In this document: positions 13,540-20,151 of the stretch, piece after piece
How the letters are laid out: each line of letters starts with the position of its first letter
Position numbering within the stretch: position 1 is the stretch's first letter
IMG/VR virus record: IMGVR_UViG_3300030085_002855
Span: 3,081-35,514 of that record
Strand: one strand, 5' to 3'
DNA length: 32,434 nt
DNA from: a virus
The notes under the pieces: model-generated
Told to the model about the DNA's origin: nothing
The model's database searches: none
Seen by the model: the letters and a program-made list of their open reading frames with translations, nothing else
Position numbers and translations under genes: made by a program

Positions 13540-15870
13540 ATGACTGATTCAGCATTTAACTCATCTGCTTTTAACCTGAAATGGCCTGGTGCCGCAAATA
13601 ATTGGAATCTCTATAGTTCTTATGGTGAATATGAACTGGATGAAGATGCACCAACTTACTGGAAATCTGCAGCAAATGCACAGTGGATTGATATTGTAAA
13701 CACTTCATGGGAAATTGGTGATCCATGTGGTGATGGGCAAATGGCAAAGATCCATCGATCACTCCATAAGTTTTTTACTTTTCTAAAAGGAATTAAAAAG
13801 TATGGAGATTTATACATTAATGGCACAATTAGTAAAGTTCAGAACTTACAAAATACAATTAAGGCAACAACAGCAGCAATTGCATCTGTTCTAAGAGTTG
13901 TAATACAAAGATTTCGTAATTGGTTACTTAATCATATTAAAGCACTTATTCAGAATGCCATTGAGAATTTACTGCCAAACTGGGCAAGACAGATTAAGAA
14001 AGGTATTGTTGCACAAATTTTAGACCAAATATTTTGCGGTATTAAAAAGATAATCAAAGGATTAGTAGATTTAGTTGGTGACTTTTTGTACTCTCTAATT
14101 GGTCAAGTCATCAATACACCATTTTGTGCTGCAGAAAAATGGGCAAATGCATTGATTAATCGTCTTGTTAGTGACATTGACAAAGCATTGGGACCAATAT
14201 TTGATAGTATTAATGATATACTAGGTGGTGTTGCGAAGATATATGGATCTGTAGCATCAGCAATTAATAAGATCTTGGGATTCCAAGGATTCTTGTGTGG
14301 AGAACCAAACTGTCCAGATATTAAAGAGTTTAAATTGGGACCATGGGGAGGTCCATCACCAGCACAGGTAGACGCATTTAATAACTTTAACTTTGGAATT
14401 TCACCAAATTTCCCTGGTGAAATTACTAAAGGTGCAAATGATGCATTAGATGATTTCTTTGGCGAAGATAGTCAGACATCAGTATCTCCAGGAAATTGTT
14501 ACACTGGATCTTTTGAGTGTGGAATTCCTCAGATTGTACTGTTTGGTGGTGGTGGATCTGGTGCTGCAGCACAAGTTGTTGTTAATAAAATAGGACAAGT
14601 CATAGGATCCAATCTACTTAGTGGAGGAAGTGGATACACATCAACTCCATTTGTTTCTGTTGAAGATCCAGCAGGTTGTGGTAATAATGCTTCTGCCTCT
14701 GCTGTTCTTGGAGACTCTGGTGATGATATTGGAAAGGTTGTTGCTATTAAAATCAATAATCCTGGAAGTCAATATAGTTCAGGTTTTGGTGGTGGATCTC
14801 CAATCATTAATACTTTTGTTGGATCTCCGAATCCAGCAGTTCCTGGTGGAACAATTAATTTAAGTTGGAATGTTTCCAATGCAGATATCGTTTCTATGGA
14901 TATGCCTGGATACGATGCTCTACCACTGATAGGAAATGCAAGTTTTCCAATTTCACCAGATATTTACTTTGGACCAGGTGAGACTACAACAACTCAACAA
15001 TTTACCTTAACTGCCAAGAAAACAAACAAAAAATCTCAAATACAAGAAGTAAGTAAAACATTTATTTTAACAATCAAGAAAGATAAAAATGCTGATGAAG
15101 AAGGTCCAAATATCAATACCCCAGTAATTGATTCATTTACTGCATCTCCAGGAACTGTAGAAGAAGGAGAAATCTTCACACTGTCATGGCAGACCTCAAA
15201 TATTACTAATGTTACTCTCAATACCCCAGGATATGAATCACTACCAGAAGATGGTGCTGTAAGTTTGGTGGCACCTTCAGACTTACAATTTCCTCCAGAT
15301 GGATCTAATGCCATACTGGAATATACTTTGACAGCAAAAAATGCTAATGCACTCACCGAATTTAATAAAGAAAGTCCCATTAAAGAAGTAAGTAGTACCA
15401 TACAGATTTTTGTTACTCCCAAAGATAGTGATTCAACAGGAGGTGATGATCCAACAGATGGTAATTCAACAGGAACAGGTGATGGCACTGATGGACTAGT
15501 TGGAAGTGGTGATGGTGGCAGTCCTAATGATGGTATTGCAGTAATTGATGATATTGATATTATCAATACTGGTATTGGATATACATCTGGAGATACTGTT
15601 AGTATCAGTGATGGTGATGGTTCGGATATAGGATTTGAGATTAATCCTTCAGGACAAATTGTTGGACTGAACGTAAATGAAGGTGGTTATGGATTCACAA
15701 CCATTCCTAATTTGACAATAAATAGTTCCACTGGTGTAGGTGCAGAATTTAGAGTAAACTTAAAGTTTATTCCATTGAATGACTTCTTAGAAGATCAGAG
15801 ACAGAAAGAATTAGGATTCGTAATTGATCCTAACAAACTAGTACAAGTTATCGACTGCGTATCACAATAA
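13540..15870 (+). CDS. Large multidomain virion protein with two Ig-like repeats
   Basis: This 776-residue protein has an unrecognised N-terminal part containing WPGAANNWNLYSSYGEY. A long helical region follows (about 70-260), with amphipathic segments and paired Cys. A Gly-rich beta module (about 327-410, GGSGYTSTPFVSVEDPAGC) comes next. Two Ig-like domains lie at about 420-515 and 527-630, each starting I-x-x-F-x-x-S-P-x-x-x-x-x-G and containing L-S-W and Y/F-T-L-T-A-K. A Gly/Asp/Ser linker and a second G-Y-T-S module (about 670-745) finish it. Such modules occur in adhesive tail and baseplate proteins. Its place between OB-fold and spike-like genes suggests baseplate periphery or spike attachment. 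There is no enzymatic motif, and no T4 counterpart is recognised. Confidence 0.7.
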   Translation: MTDSAFNSSAFNLKWPGAANNWNLYSSYGEYELDEDAPTYWKSAANAQWIDIVNTSWEIGDPCGDGQMAKIHRSLHKFFTFLKGIKKYGDLYINGTISKVQNLQNTIKATTAAIASVLRVVIQRFRNWLLNHIKALIQNAIENLLPNWARQIKKGIVAQILDQIFCGIKKIIKGLVDLVGDFLYSLIGQVINTPFCAAEKWANALINRLVSDIDKALGPIFDSINDILGGVAKIYGSVASAINKILGFQGFLCGEPNCPDIKEFKLGPWGGPSPAQVDAFNNFNFGISPNFPGEITKGANDALDDFFGEDSQTSVSPGNCYTGSFECGIPQIVLFGGGGSGAAAQVVVNKIGQVIGSNLLSGGSGYTSTPFVSVEDPAGCGNNASASAVLGDSGDDIGKVVAIKINNPGSQYSSGFGGGSPIINTFVGSPNPAVPGGTINLSWNVSNADIVSMDMPGYDALPLIGNASFPISPDIYFGPGETTTTQQFTLTAKKTNKKSQIQEVSKTFILTIKKDKNADEEGPNINTPVIDSFTASPGTVEEGEIFTLSWQTSNITNVTLNTPGYESLPEDGAVSLVAPSDLQFPPDGSNAILEYTLTAKNANALTEFNKESPIKEVSSTIQIFVTPKDSDSTGGDDPTDGNSTGTGDGTDGLVGSGDGGSPNDGIAVIDDIDIINTGIGYTSGDTVSISDGDGSDIGFEINPSGQIVGLNVNEGGYGFTTIPNLTINSSTGVGAEFRVNLKFIPLNDFLEDQRQKELGFVIDPNKLVQVIDCVSQ

Positions 15871-16460
15871 TGGCAAAACAAGCACCTGAAATTACGATTA
15901 CTAATAATCCACATGCGTTTATACAATGTGGACCAGTTGCAACAGAAGAATATGATGATAAAAGAGATCTCACTATTGTAACTTCTGGCGGAGCACAGTG
16001 TGTTTATGCTAAAAGTGGCAATAAGACTGAGGTTATACCAGGAGCAAGTGGAGAAATATGTGGTGGTAATTTAGATCCATCACAAAAAGAAGTAATTGCA
16101 AAGGCAATTGTTGCTCCTGCTGGTGATATTATTATCCTTGCCGAAAATGGCAACATTAGATTTAAGGGTAAGAATATTTACTTCGAAGCAGAAGGAGCAT
16201 CAACAGATGATGGTGAAGATGGTAACATTATCGCCAAGGGAAATGGGCAAGTGATTATCAATGGTGGTGATCATATAAGAATGGCATCTGATGATATATG
16301 TGTTGCCGCAGCAAAAAGTTTAACAGTCAATGCTGATGTAAGATTGGTTGGAGATATCCAAGGAGCAGATTCTCTATCAAGTCTTGGAATAATTAAAGCA
16401 CTACTTGGTGGAAACTGGCTAAGTATTATATCAGCAGTAGGTAATTCTTGTAGAAACTAA
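15870..16460 (+). CDS. Spike-like beta-structured virion protein
   Basis: This 196-residue protein starts in a TAATGG overlap with the preceding gene. From about residue 84 it has short regular strands, DIIILAENGNIRFKGKNIYFEAEG then GNIIAKGNGQVIINGGDHIRM then DICVAAAKSLTVNADVRLVG. This is the repeat style of gp5 C-terminal or VgrG-like beta-helical needles. The end (SSLGIIKALLGGNWLSIISAVGN) is hydrophobic. Together with the 175-aa OB-fold protein it could make a split central spike. It might alternatively be a PAAR-independent tip or a baseplate decoration. No catalytic motif is visible. Confidence 0.6.
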   Translation: MAKQAPEITITNNPHAFIQCGPVATEEYDDKRDLTIVTSGGAQCVYAKSGNKTEVIPGASGEICGGNLDPSQKEVIAKAIVAPAGDIIILAENGNIRFKGKNIYFEAEGASTDDGEDGNIIAKGNGQVIINGGDHIRMASDDICVAAAKSLTVNADVRLVGDIQGADSLSSLGIIKALLGGNWLSIISAVGNSCRN

Positions 16461-16461
16461 A

Positions 16462-17271
16462 ATGGCATTAGAACAAGTAGAATTTGGAAAAATAGATGTA
16501 ATGAGTCCTCTTTTTGGAGGAGCATTAGTTGTACCATCTACATTCTGGGAACCAGGATCTCTCTCGGCACATAAAGGTCATTTTGGTATAGGTGCAACAG
16601 CACTTATTTCTAGCGCGGCACTTTCAGTTGGTCCATCAGTAACTTCACCATTAAGTATTAACAGTATTGGTCTTAACAATCACATTGGTATCTACAATGT
16701 AACTGGAGCACATATTAAAATTGGTTCAAGTCTGAGTTTGGGTGCTCTAGATTCTACTGTTACTGCAATCTCAAACAAATTAAGTGCATTATTTGCTAAG
16801 ATTACTCCTAAAATTTTAGAAGTAACTCCAGCATCTACCAATGCTGCCGCCATTGGATCATTAAATGGGGTTTGGACTTTTAATGGGTTACTAATCTCTG
16901 TAGAACCTGATTTAACTGGTTCTGATATTAGACTTAAAAAGAATATTAGGAGATTAGAAGATTCTGATTGTTTGGCTAGGTTGATGAAGTTAAACCCGGT
17001 ATCTTATGAATGGAAAGAAGATAAATTGCCAACATCATTTTTAAACGAGCATCGTGATGAAAATGAGATGCTGAAGAGAGAAATGGGTTTTATCGCACAA
17101 GAAGTGGAAAAATACATTCCAGAAGTAACTGGAACCAAAAAATTTAATGATATTCCATATAAATCTATCAGGTATGGTAAACTTGCTGCATTGATAGTTG
17201 GTGCTGTCCAAGAACAACAAAAAGAAATAGACTCATTAAAAACAAGAATTGAGGCATTAGAGGGATCATAA
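16462..17271 (+). CDS. Virion protein with C-terminal S74 intramolecular chaperone
   Basis: This 269-residue protein has a beta-rich N-terminal half (LSINSIGLNNHIGIYNVTGAH and similar) and an S74 endosialidase-type chaperone domain from Ser154. The cleavage motif is S-D-I-R-L-K-K-N, with Ser154 and Lys159 at the spacing of the known Ser-Lys dyad. EMGFIAQEVEKYIPEVT, YKSIRYGKLAALIVGAVQEQ and a final coiled coil (QKEIDSLKTRIEALE) follow. These domains trimerise, assist folding of beta-helical fibres and then release themselves. The mature protein would be about 153 residues. It starts 1 nt after its neighbour and is probably a small trimeric spike or fibre. Confidence 0.85.
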   Translation: MALEQVEFGKIDVMSPLFGGALVVPSTFWEPGSLSAHKGHFGIGATALISSAALSVGPSVTSPLSINSIGLNNHIGIYNVTGAHIKIGSSLSLGALDSTVTAISNKLSALFAKITPKILEVTPASTNAAAIGSLNGVWTFNGLLISVEPDLTGSDIRLKKNIRRLEDSDCLARLMKLNPVSYEWKEDKLPTSFLNEHRDENEMLKREMGFIAQEVEKYIPEVTGTKKFNDIPYKSIRYGKLAALIVGAVQEQQKEIDSLKTRIEALEGS

Positions 17272-17272
17272 T

Positions 17273-19081
17273 ATGACTATTGAAAATTCACTGAAAAGAC
17301 AAGGAATTGATATTCTGAAGAAAGATCAGAATGCTCTAGATGGTGCTTTTAAGAGGCAAGCGAAAGAAAAAGCACCTGATAAGTATCAACTTGATGAAAT
17401 TTCACAACAACCAGATGGATCCTGGGCAAGAAAAAAAGTTGATCAAAAAGAAAGAATTTATGATGAAGATGTAGTTCCTCAAAAGGAAAAGGAATTTAAG
17501 GAAGAAGCAGAAGTTTTACAAGAACTTTGTAGGAGAGTCGATAACAAGATAATCTCTTTAAATAATCTCATTAACTTTAAGAAAGGACAAATTGTAAATC
17601 TATCAACAACTGCTAATAATGGTAATTGTTGGCCAGGTATTGCATATAGTGGATCGCAAGCATCATCAGCACGAGTTGGAACACTAACAACAACCTTTGT
17701 TACATCTACAACAATTAACAATGATATTGAGAGAGTGAAAACTTATGTTCCTATGGCAGGTCCTGGATTCAATCCTGGAGCATCAAATCCATTTGAACCA
17801 GATACTGTTAAAACTCTATCACCAAGTAATTCTGGATATGGATATAAAAATTTACCAGATCCAATAAAATTCAGATCAAACTCTAATGTTCTAACTGGAT
17901 CTACTGTAGATGGGAGTGGATCTAATATTGGTGGTGCAAGATTTGATATATCAACAACTCTAGCAGATCATCAGGGTCCAAAATTAGTTTCAACAGTAGG
18001 TCTTAATACTGGATTTTGGTATGCTGGTGCAGGACAACCACTAGAGGCATCTGATACCACTGTAACAGCAGCACAATGTGTTGGTATTGCAAACAGTATT
18101 ACTACAATTTACGATGAAATTCGTGCATTACGCACAGAAAGAGATTCTCTACGTGGATCACTCAATGGTGTAAAGGATAAGAAAAAAGAGAAGGAACTGG
18201 GACACTGGGGATATCAGAACATGAAAACTGAAGCGTCTAGAAGAAAAACTTCCAATGCTTCTGCTATTTCTGCTATCGAAAAATTAGATACTAACGAAGT
18301 TGTTGAGGTGGAAGAGGGATTACAAATGTATCTCGATGCTGCTAGTAATTCATCTTACTTTGGATCTGGGGATATCTGGTATGATCTTAGTGATAGGGGA
18401 GATTCAGATGCTGATATTGAACCAGATGCCGCAACAGGACCACAGTTTGTTCAGGCTTTATTAGAAACTGGAAATTATTTTAGTTTTGATGGTTCTAATG
18501 ATCACGTAGATTTTGATGCCGGTAACATTGATGGCAACACAACAACAGTTACTGTAGAAATTCTTGCCAGACTAAAACCAAACTTTGGTTTTATTTCAGA
18601 TAATATTGGAGATCCTGCTTTTCCTGGATCTGGAGTAAACATGATATTTGGATTTAATCTATATGATGTTGTTTTTGGTGGAACTGTTTCTGTTGGAAGT
18701 ACAACTAATGTACAAGGATTAGGATTTAATACTGGTAATGGTGATATCTATGGAATAGATGGAAATCAATTCGAATCTCTTGGTCTCAATAATAACTGGA
18801 AACATTATGTATTTGAGATGAGAAGTGATGTATCTTATACGAATAATAAGATGTATATTGATGGGGTCCAACAGGTTGGTCTTAGCCAGGTTAGACCAGG
18901 AGGAAGTGGAGAAAATGCAACAAATAGAGAGTTTAATGGTGGTCTTGGTAGAATTGCTGGATGGCAAAATGATAACTCGTACAGAGCACGGATGGATGTT
19001 GCAATGTTCCGTGTCTACAATAAAGCACTTACCGATCAGGAAGTACTAGACAACTACAACGAAGTCAAGGACCGCTTTTAA
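17273..19081 (+). CDS. Virion protein with C-terminal LamG/ConA-like domain
   Basis: This 602-residue protein has a charged helical N-terminus (about 1-110, with KRQGIDILKKDQNALDGAFKR and a coiled coil before LNNLINFKKGQIVN). A beta-rich middle follows, then a second helical part (about 275-325), and from about 343 a LamG-type jelly roll. In that domain YFSFDGSNDHVDF, VTVEILARL, NKMYIDGVQQ, LGRIAGWQN and the closing MDVAMFRVYNKALTDQEVLDNYN are typical. Such lectin-like domains bind glycans, so a role in host-surface contact is likely. It is the last gene of the run from gp26, and the strong promoter at 19093 begins just after it. Confidence 0.78.
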   Translation: MTIENSLKRQGIDILKKDQNALDGAFKRQAKEKAPDKYQLDEISQQPDGSWARKKVDQKERIYDEDVVPQKEKEFKEEAEVLQELCRRVDNKIISLNNLINFKKGQIVNLSTTANNGNCWPGIAYSGSQASSARVGTLTTTFVTSTTINNDIERVKTYVPMAGPGFNPGASNPFEPDTVKTLSPSNSGYGYKNLPDPIKFRSNSNVLTGSTVDGSGSNIGGARFDISTTLADHQGPKLVSTVGLNTGFWYAGAGQPLEASDTTVTAAQCVGIANSITTIYDEIRALRTERDSLRGSLNGVKDKKKEKELGHWGYQNMKTEASRRKTSNASAISAIEKLDTNEVVEVEEGLQMYLDAASNSSYFGSGDIWYDLSDRGDSDADIEPDAATGPQFVQALLETGNYFSFDGSNDHVDFDAGNIDGNTTTVTVEILARLKPNFGFISDNIGDPAFPGSGVNMIFGFNLYDVVFGGTVSVGSTTNVQGLGFNTGNGDIYGIDGNQFESLGLNNNWKHYVFEMRSDVSYTNNKMYIDGVQQVGLSQVRPGGSGENATNREFNGGLGRIAGWQNDNSYRARMDVAMFRVYNKALTDQEVLDNYNEVKDRF

Positions 19082-19092
19082 TAGTGGCACAC

Positions 19093-19121
19093 TTGACAGG
19101 GGACACTAGATACCTTATAAT
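19093..19121 (+). promoter_or_regulatory. Consensus sigma70 promoter (TTGACA-17-TATAAT)
   Basis: TTGACA (19093-19098) and TATAAT (19116-19121) are both perfect consensus and separated by exactly 17 bp. It starts 12 nt after the LamG gene and drives the 67-aa gene, the Phd-like gene and probably the tRNAs. It is the strongest host-type promoter in the window and sits amid late genes. Confidence 0.93.
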
Positions 19122-19130
19122 ACTAAGGTA
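19111..19130 (+). promoter_or_regulatory. Operator-like palindrome over the -10 box
   Basis: TACCTTA (19111-19117) and TAAGGTA (19124-19130) are perfect inverted arms around a 6-nt centre. They cover the whole -10 box and the expected transcription start. A dimeric DNA-binding protein here would block the promoter. The operon encodes a Phd/YefM-like protein, a family that represses its own promoter through palindromes, which makes autoregulation the simplest guess. Confidence 0.6.
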
Positions 19131-19148
19131 ATCAAGGGAACACCCCCA

Positions 19149-19352
19149 ATGAACACCGAAACTTTCGTCGAAGGCGTGCTGATTGATGTTTGCACCCGCA
19201 CTTTTCTTCTGATGAGTGATCAAGGAGACGAAAAGGTAGTAGAATGCAGTACTACCGAAGAGTTTATGAATGTTCTTGAGGTTTGCACCTCACACCTTAA
19301 CGAAGATCAGATTGAGTATGCTGATCTCGCCATCTATGGGAAAAAATCTTAA
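19149..19352 (+). CDS. Small acidic hypothetical protein, first gene of the Phd-like operon
   Basis: This 67-residue protein begins MNTETFVEGVLIDVCTRTFLLMSDQ and continues CSTTEEFMNVLEVCTSHLNEDQIEYADLAIY. The first half looks like beta strands and the second like a helix. It contains three Cys. It is not recognisable as a RelE, Doc or other known toxin. Its stop overlaps the start of the Phd-like gene (TAATGG), so the two are translationally coupled. The function is unknown; as the first partner of an antitoxin-like protein it deserves testing as an unfamiliar toxin or a plain host-takeover factor. Confidence 0.75.
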   Translation: MNTETFVEGVLIDVCTRTFLLMSDQGDEKVVECSTTEEFMNVLEVCTSHLNEDQIEYADLAIYGKKS

Positions 19353-19525
19353 TGGAAGTATTTACAATCAAAGAGTGGGAAGAAAACTTCGATGATCTTC
19401 TAGAAAGAGTAGAAAACGGAGAGCACATTGGTATCGTCAAAGAAGATGGTACAGCAGCAGTAATGATGCCCGCAGATGATGAACTTATACGAATATACAC
19501 TGACAATAACAACGAAGCTCAGTAG
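19352..19525 (+). CDS. Phd/YefM-like antitoxin-type DNA-binding protein
   Basis: This 57-residue protein reads MEVFTIKEWEENFDDLLERVENGEHIGIVKEDGTAAVMMPADDE, then a short polar tail. It follows the Phd/YefM N-terminal fold: strand, helix with N-F-x-x-L-x-x-R-V-E-x-G-E, strand, then K-x-x-G-x-x-A-V-x-x-P. That domain dimerises and binds operator DNA. The C-terminal toxin-neutralising part of normal Phd proteins (about 80 aa in total) is missing or very short, and no toxin gene follows. It is translationally coupled to the 67-aa gene and sits 9 nt before the first tRNA. The operator-like palindrome at 19111-19130 would suit autoregulation. Confidence 0.75.
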   Translation: MEVFTIKEWEENFDDLLERVENGEHIGIVKEDGTAAVMMPADDELIRIYTDNNNEAQ

Positions 19526-19534
19526 TTCATCTGC

Positions 19535-19606
19535 GGGAATGTCGCCTAATGGTTAAGGCCCTCTGCTTATAACGGAGTGAATCGGGTTCAATTCCCGACA
19601 TTCCTA
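19535..19606 (+). tRNA. tRNA-Ile (anticodon UAU)
   Basis: The acceptor stem GGGAATG pairs with CATTCCT, with a G-U first pair. The D stem is GCC/GGC, the anticodon stem CTCTG/CGGAG has the loop CTTATAA, and the T arm TCGGG-TTCAATT-CCCGA is canonical. The anticodon TAT is at 19568-19570 and the discriminator is A. No CCA is encoded. It reads the AUA codon, which many bacteria read with a lysidine-modified CAU tRNA instead. Confidence 0.9.
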
Positions 19607-19609
19607 TTT

Positions 19610-19682
19610 GCTCCTTTAGCAATCTGGTGAATGCACCGAACTCATAATTCGGCTAAGGTGAGTTCGATCCTCACAAGGAGCA
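19610..19682 (+). tRNA. tRNA with anticodon CAU (Met, or Ile2 if lysidine-modified)
   Basis: The acceptor GCTCCTT/AAGGAGC, D stem GCA/TGC, anticodon stem CCGAA/TTCGG with loop CTCATAA, and T arm GTGAG-TTCGATC-CTCAC form a perfect cloverleaf. The anticodon is at 19643-19645 and the discriminator is A. The first acceptor pair is G-C, so it is not initiator-like. Elongator Met and Ile2 cannot be told apart by eye. Confidence 0.92.
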
Positions 19683-19687
19683 CCTAC

Positions 19688-19771
19688 GGGACGGTGGCGG
19701 AATCGGTAGACGCACCAGACTTAAAATCTGTTGAGATTTTTCTCGTGAGGGTTCAAGTCCCTCTCGTCCTA
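19688..19771 (+). tRNA. tRNA-Leu (anticodon UAA)
   Basis: It has acceptor GGGACGG with TCGTCCT (G-U at both ends), D stem GCG/CGC, and anticodon loop CTTAAAA with TAA at 19722-19724. The long variable arm (TGAGA-TTTT-TCTCG) is typical of class II leucine tRNAs. The T arm GAGGG-TTCAAGT-CCCTC follows. The discriminator is A, as required for LeuRS, and no CCA is encoded. Confidence 0.94.
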
Positions 19772-19775
19772 TGAA

Positions 19776-19782
19776 ATAAATA
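19776..19782 (+). promoter_or_regulatory. Late promoter motif before the 103-aa gene
   Basis: ATAAATA in the context GAAATAAATAAGG begins 5 nt after the tRNA-Leu discriminator and 29 nt before ATG 19805. It marks the return to late transcription after the tRNA island. Confidence 0.6.
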
Positions 19783-19804
19783 AGGCATGTGGGGAGTAAA
19801 TCCT

Positions 19805-20116
19805 ATGTCTTATAAGATTACGAAAAAATATTGTTGGTATGAAGAAAATGATGTACCAAGAATTGTTCAAATATTTTTCCTGAATGGGGTACCTTTCACA
19901 TTTGATGAGTTACCTGACGGTCACTTATATGACCAAGATATAGTAAGAGAAGCAGAAAGCAATACTCTTTATATGATAGAGGATATCTATTATGGTTCTT
20001 ATTACCTAATAGCTGAGCAAGCACACCCATGTTTGTTCATGGTAGAGTTAGAAAATCCAGAAGATATGCCAGAAGAAGAGTACTATGCTTTTGATGAGGA
20101 AGATTTACTGAACTAA
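19805..20116 (+). CDS. Conserved-type acidic protein upstream of the large fibre gene
   Basis: This 103-residue protein begins MSYKITKKYCWYEENDVPRIVQIFFLNG and is acidic at its end (NPEDMPEEEYYAFDEEDLLN). I chose ATG 19805 because GGGGAG lies 8 nt upstream; an in-frame ATG at 19787 would put that ribosome site inside the gene and too near the late promoter. No known domain is recognised. The position between late promoters, directly before the 1919-aa structural gene, suggests an accessory or chaperone role, but this is inference only. Confidence 0.7.
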   Translation: MSYKITKKYCWYEENDVPRIVQIFFLNGVPFTFDELPDGHLYDQDIVREAESNTLYMIEDIYYGSYYLIAEQAHPCLFMVELENPEDMPEEEYYAFDEEDLLN

Positions 20117-20119
20117 ATA
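20113..20119 (+). promoter_or_regulatory. Late promoter CTAAATA for the 1919-aa gene
   Basis: CTAAATA overlaps the stop codon of the 103-aa gene and is followed by AAAC. It lies 32 nt before the ATG at 20152, the same distance as the two late promoters at gp4 and gp19. Confidence 0.7.
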
Positions 20120-20151
20120 AAACATAGAAATCCAACGATTGTCATAATCAA

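Noticed and set aside
15036-15566. 176-codon antisense ORF across the Ig-like repeats
   Set aside because: It is a low-complexity Ser/Pro/Leu product opposite a clear coding region.
19535-19771. tRNA cluster as a prophage attachment site
   Set aside because: No integrase, excisionase or duplicated tRNA end is present; the tRNAs are ordinary phage cargo for a lytic T4-like phage.
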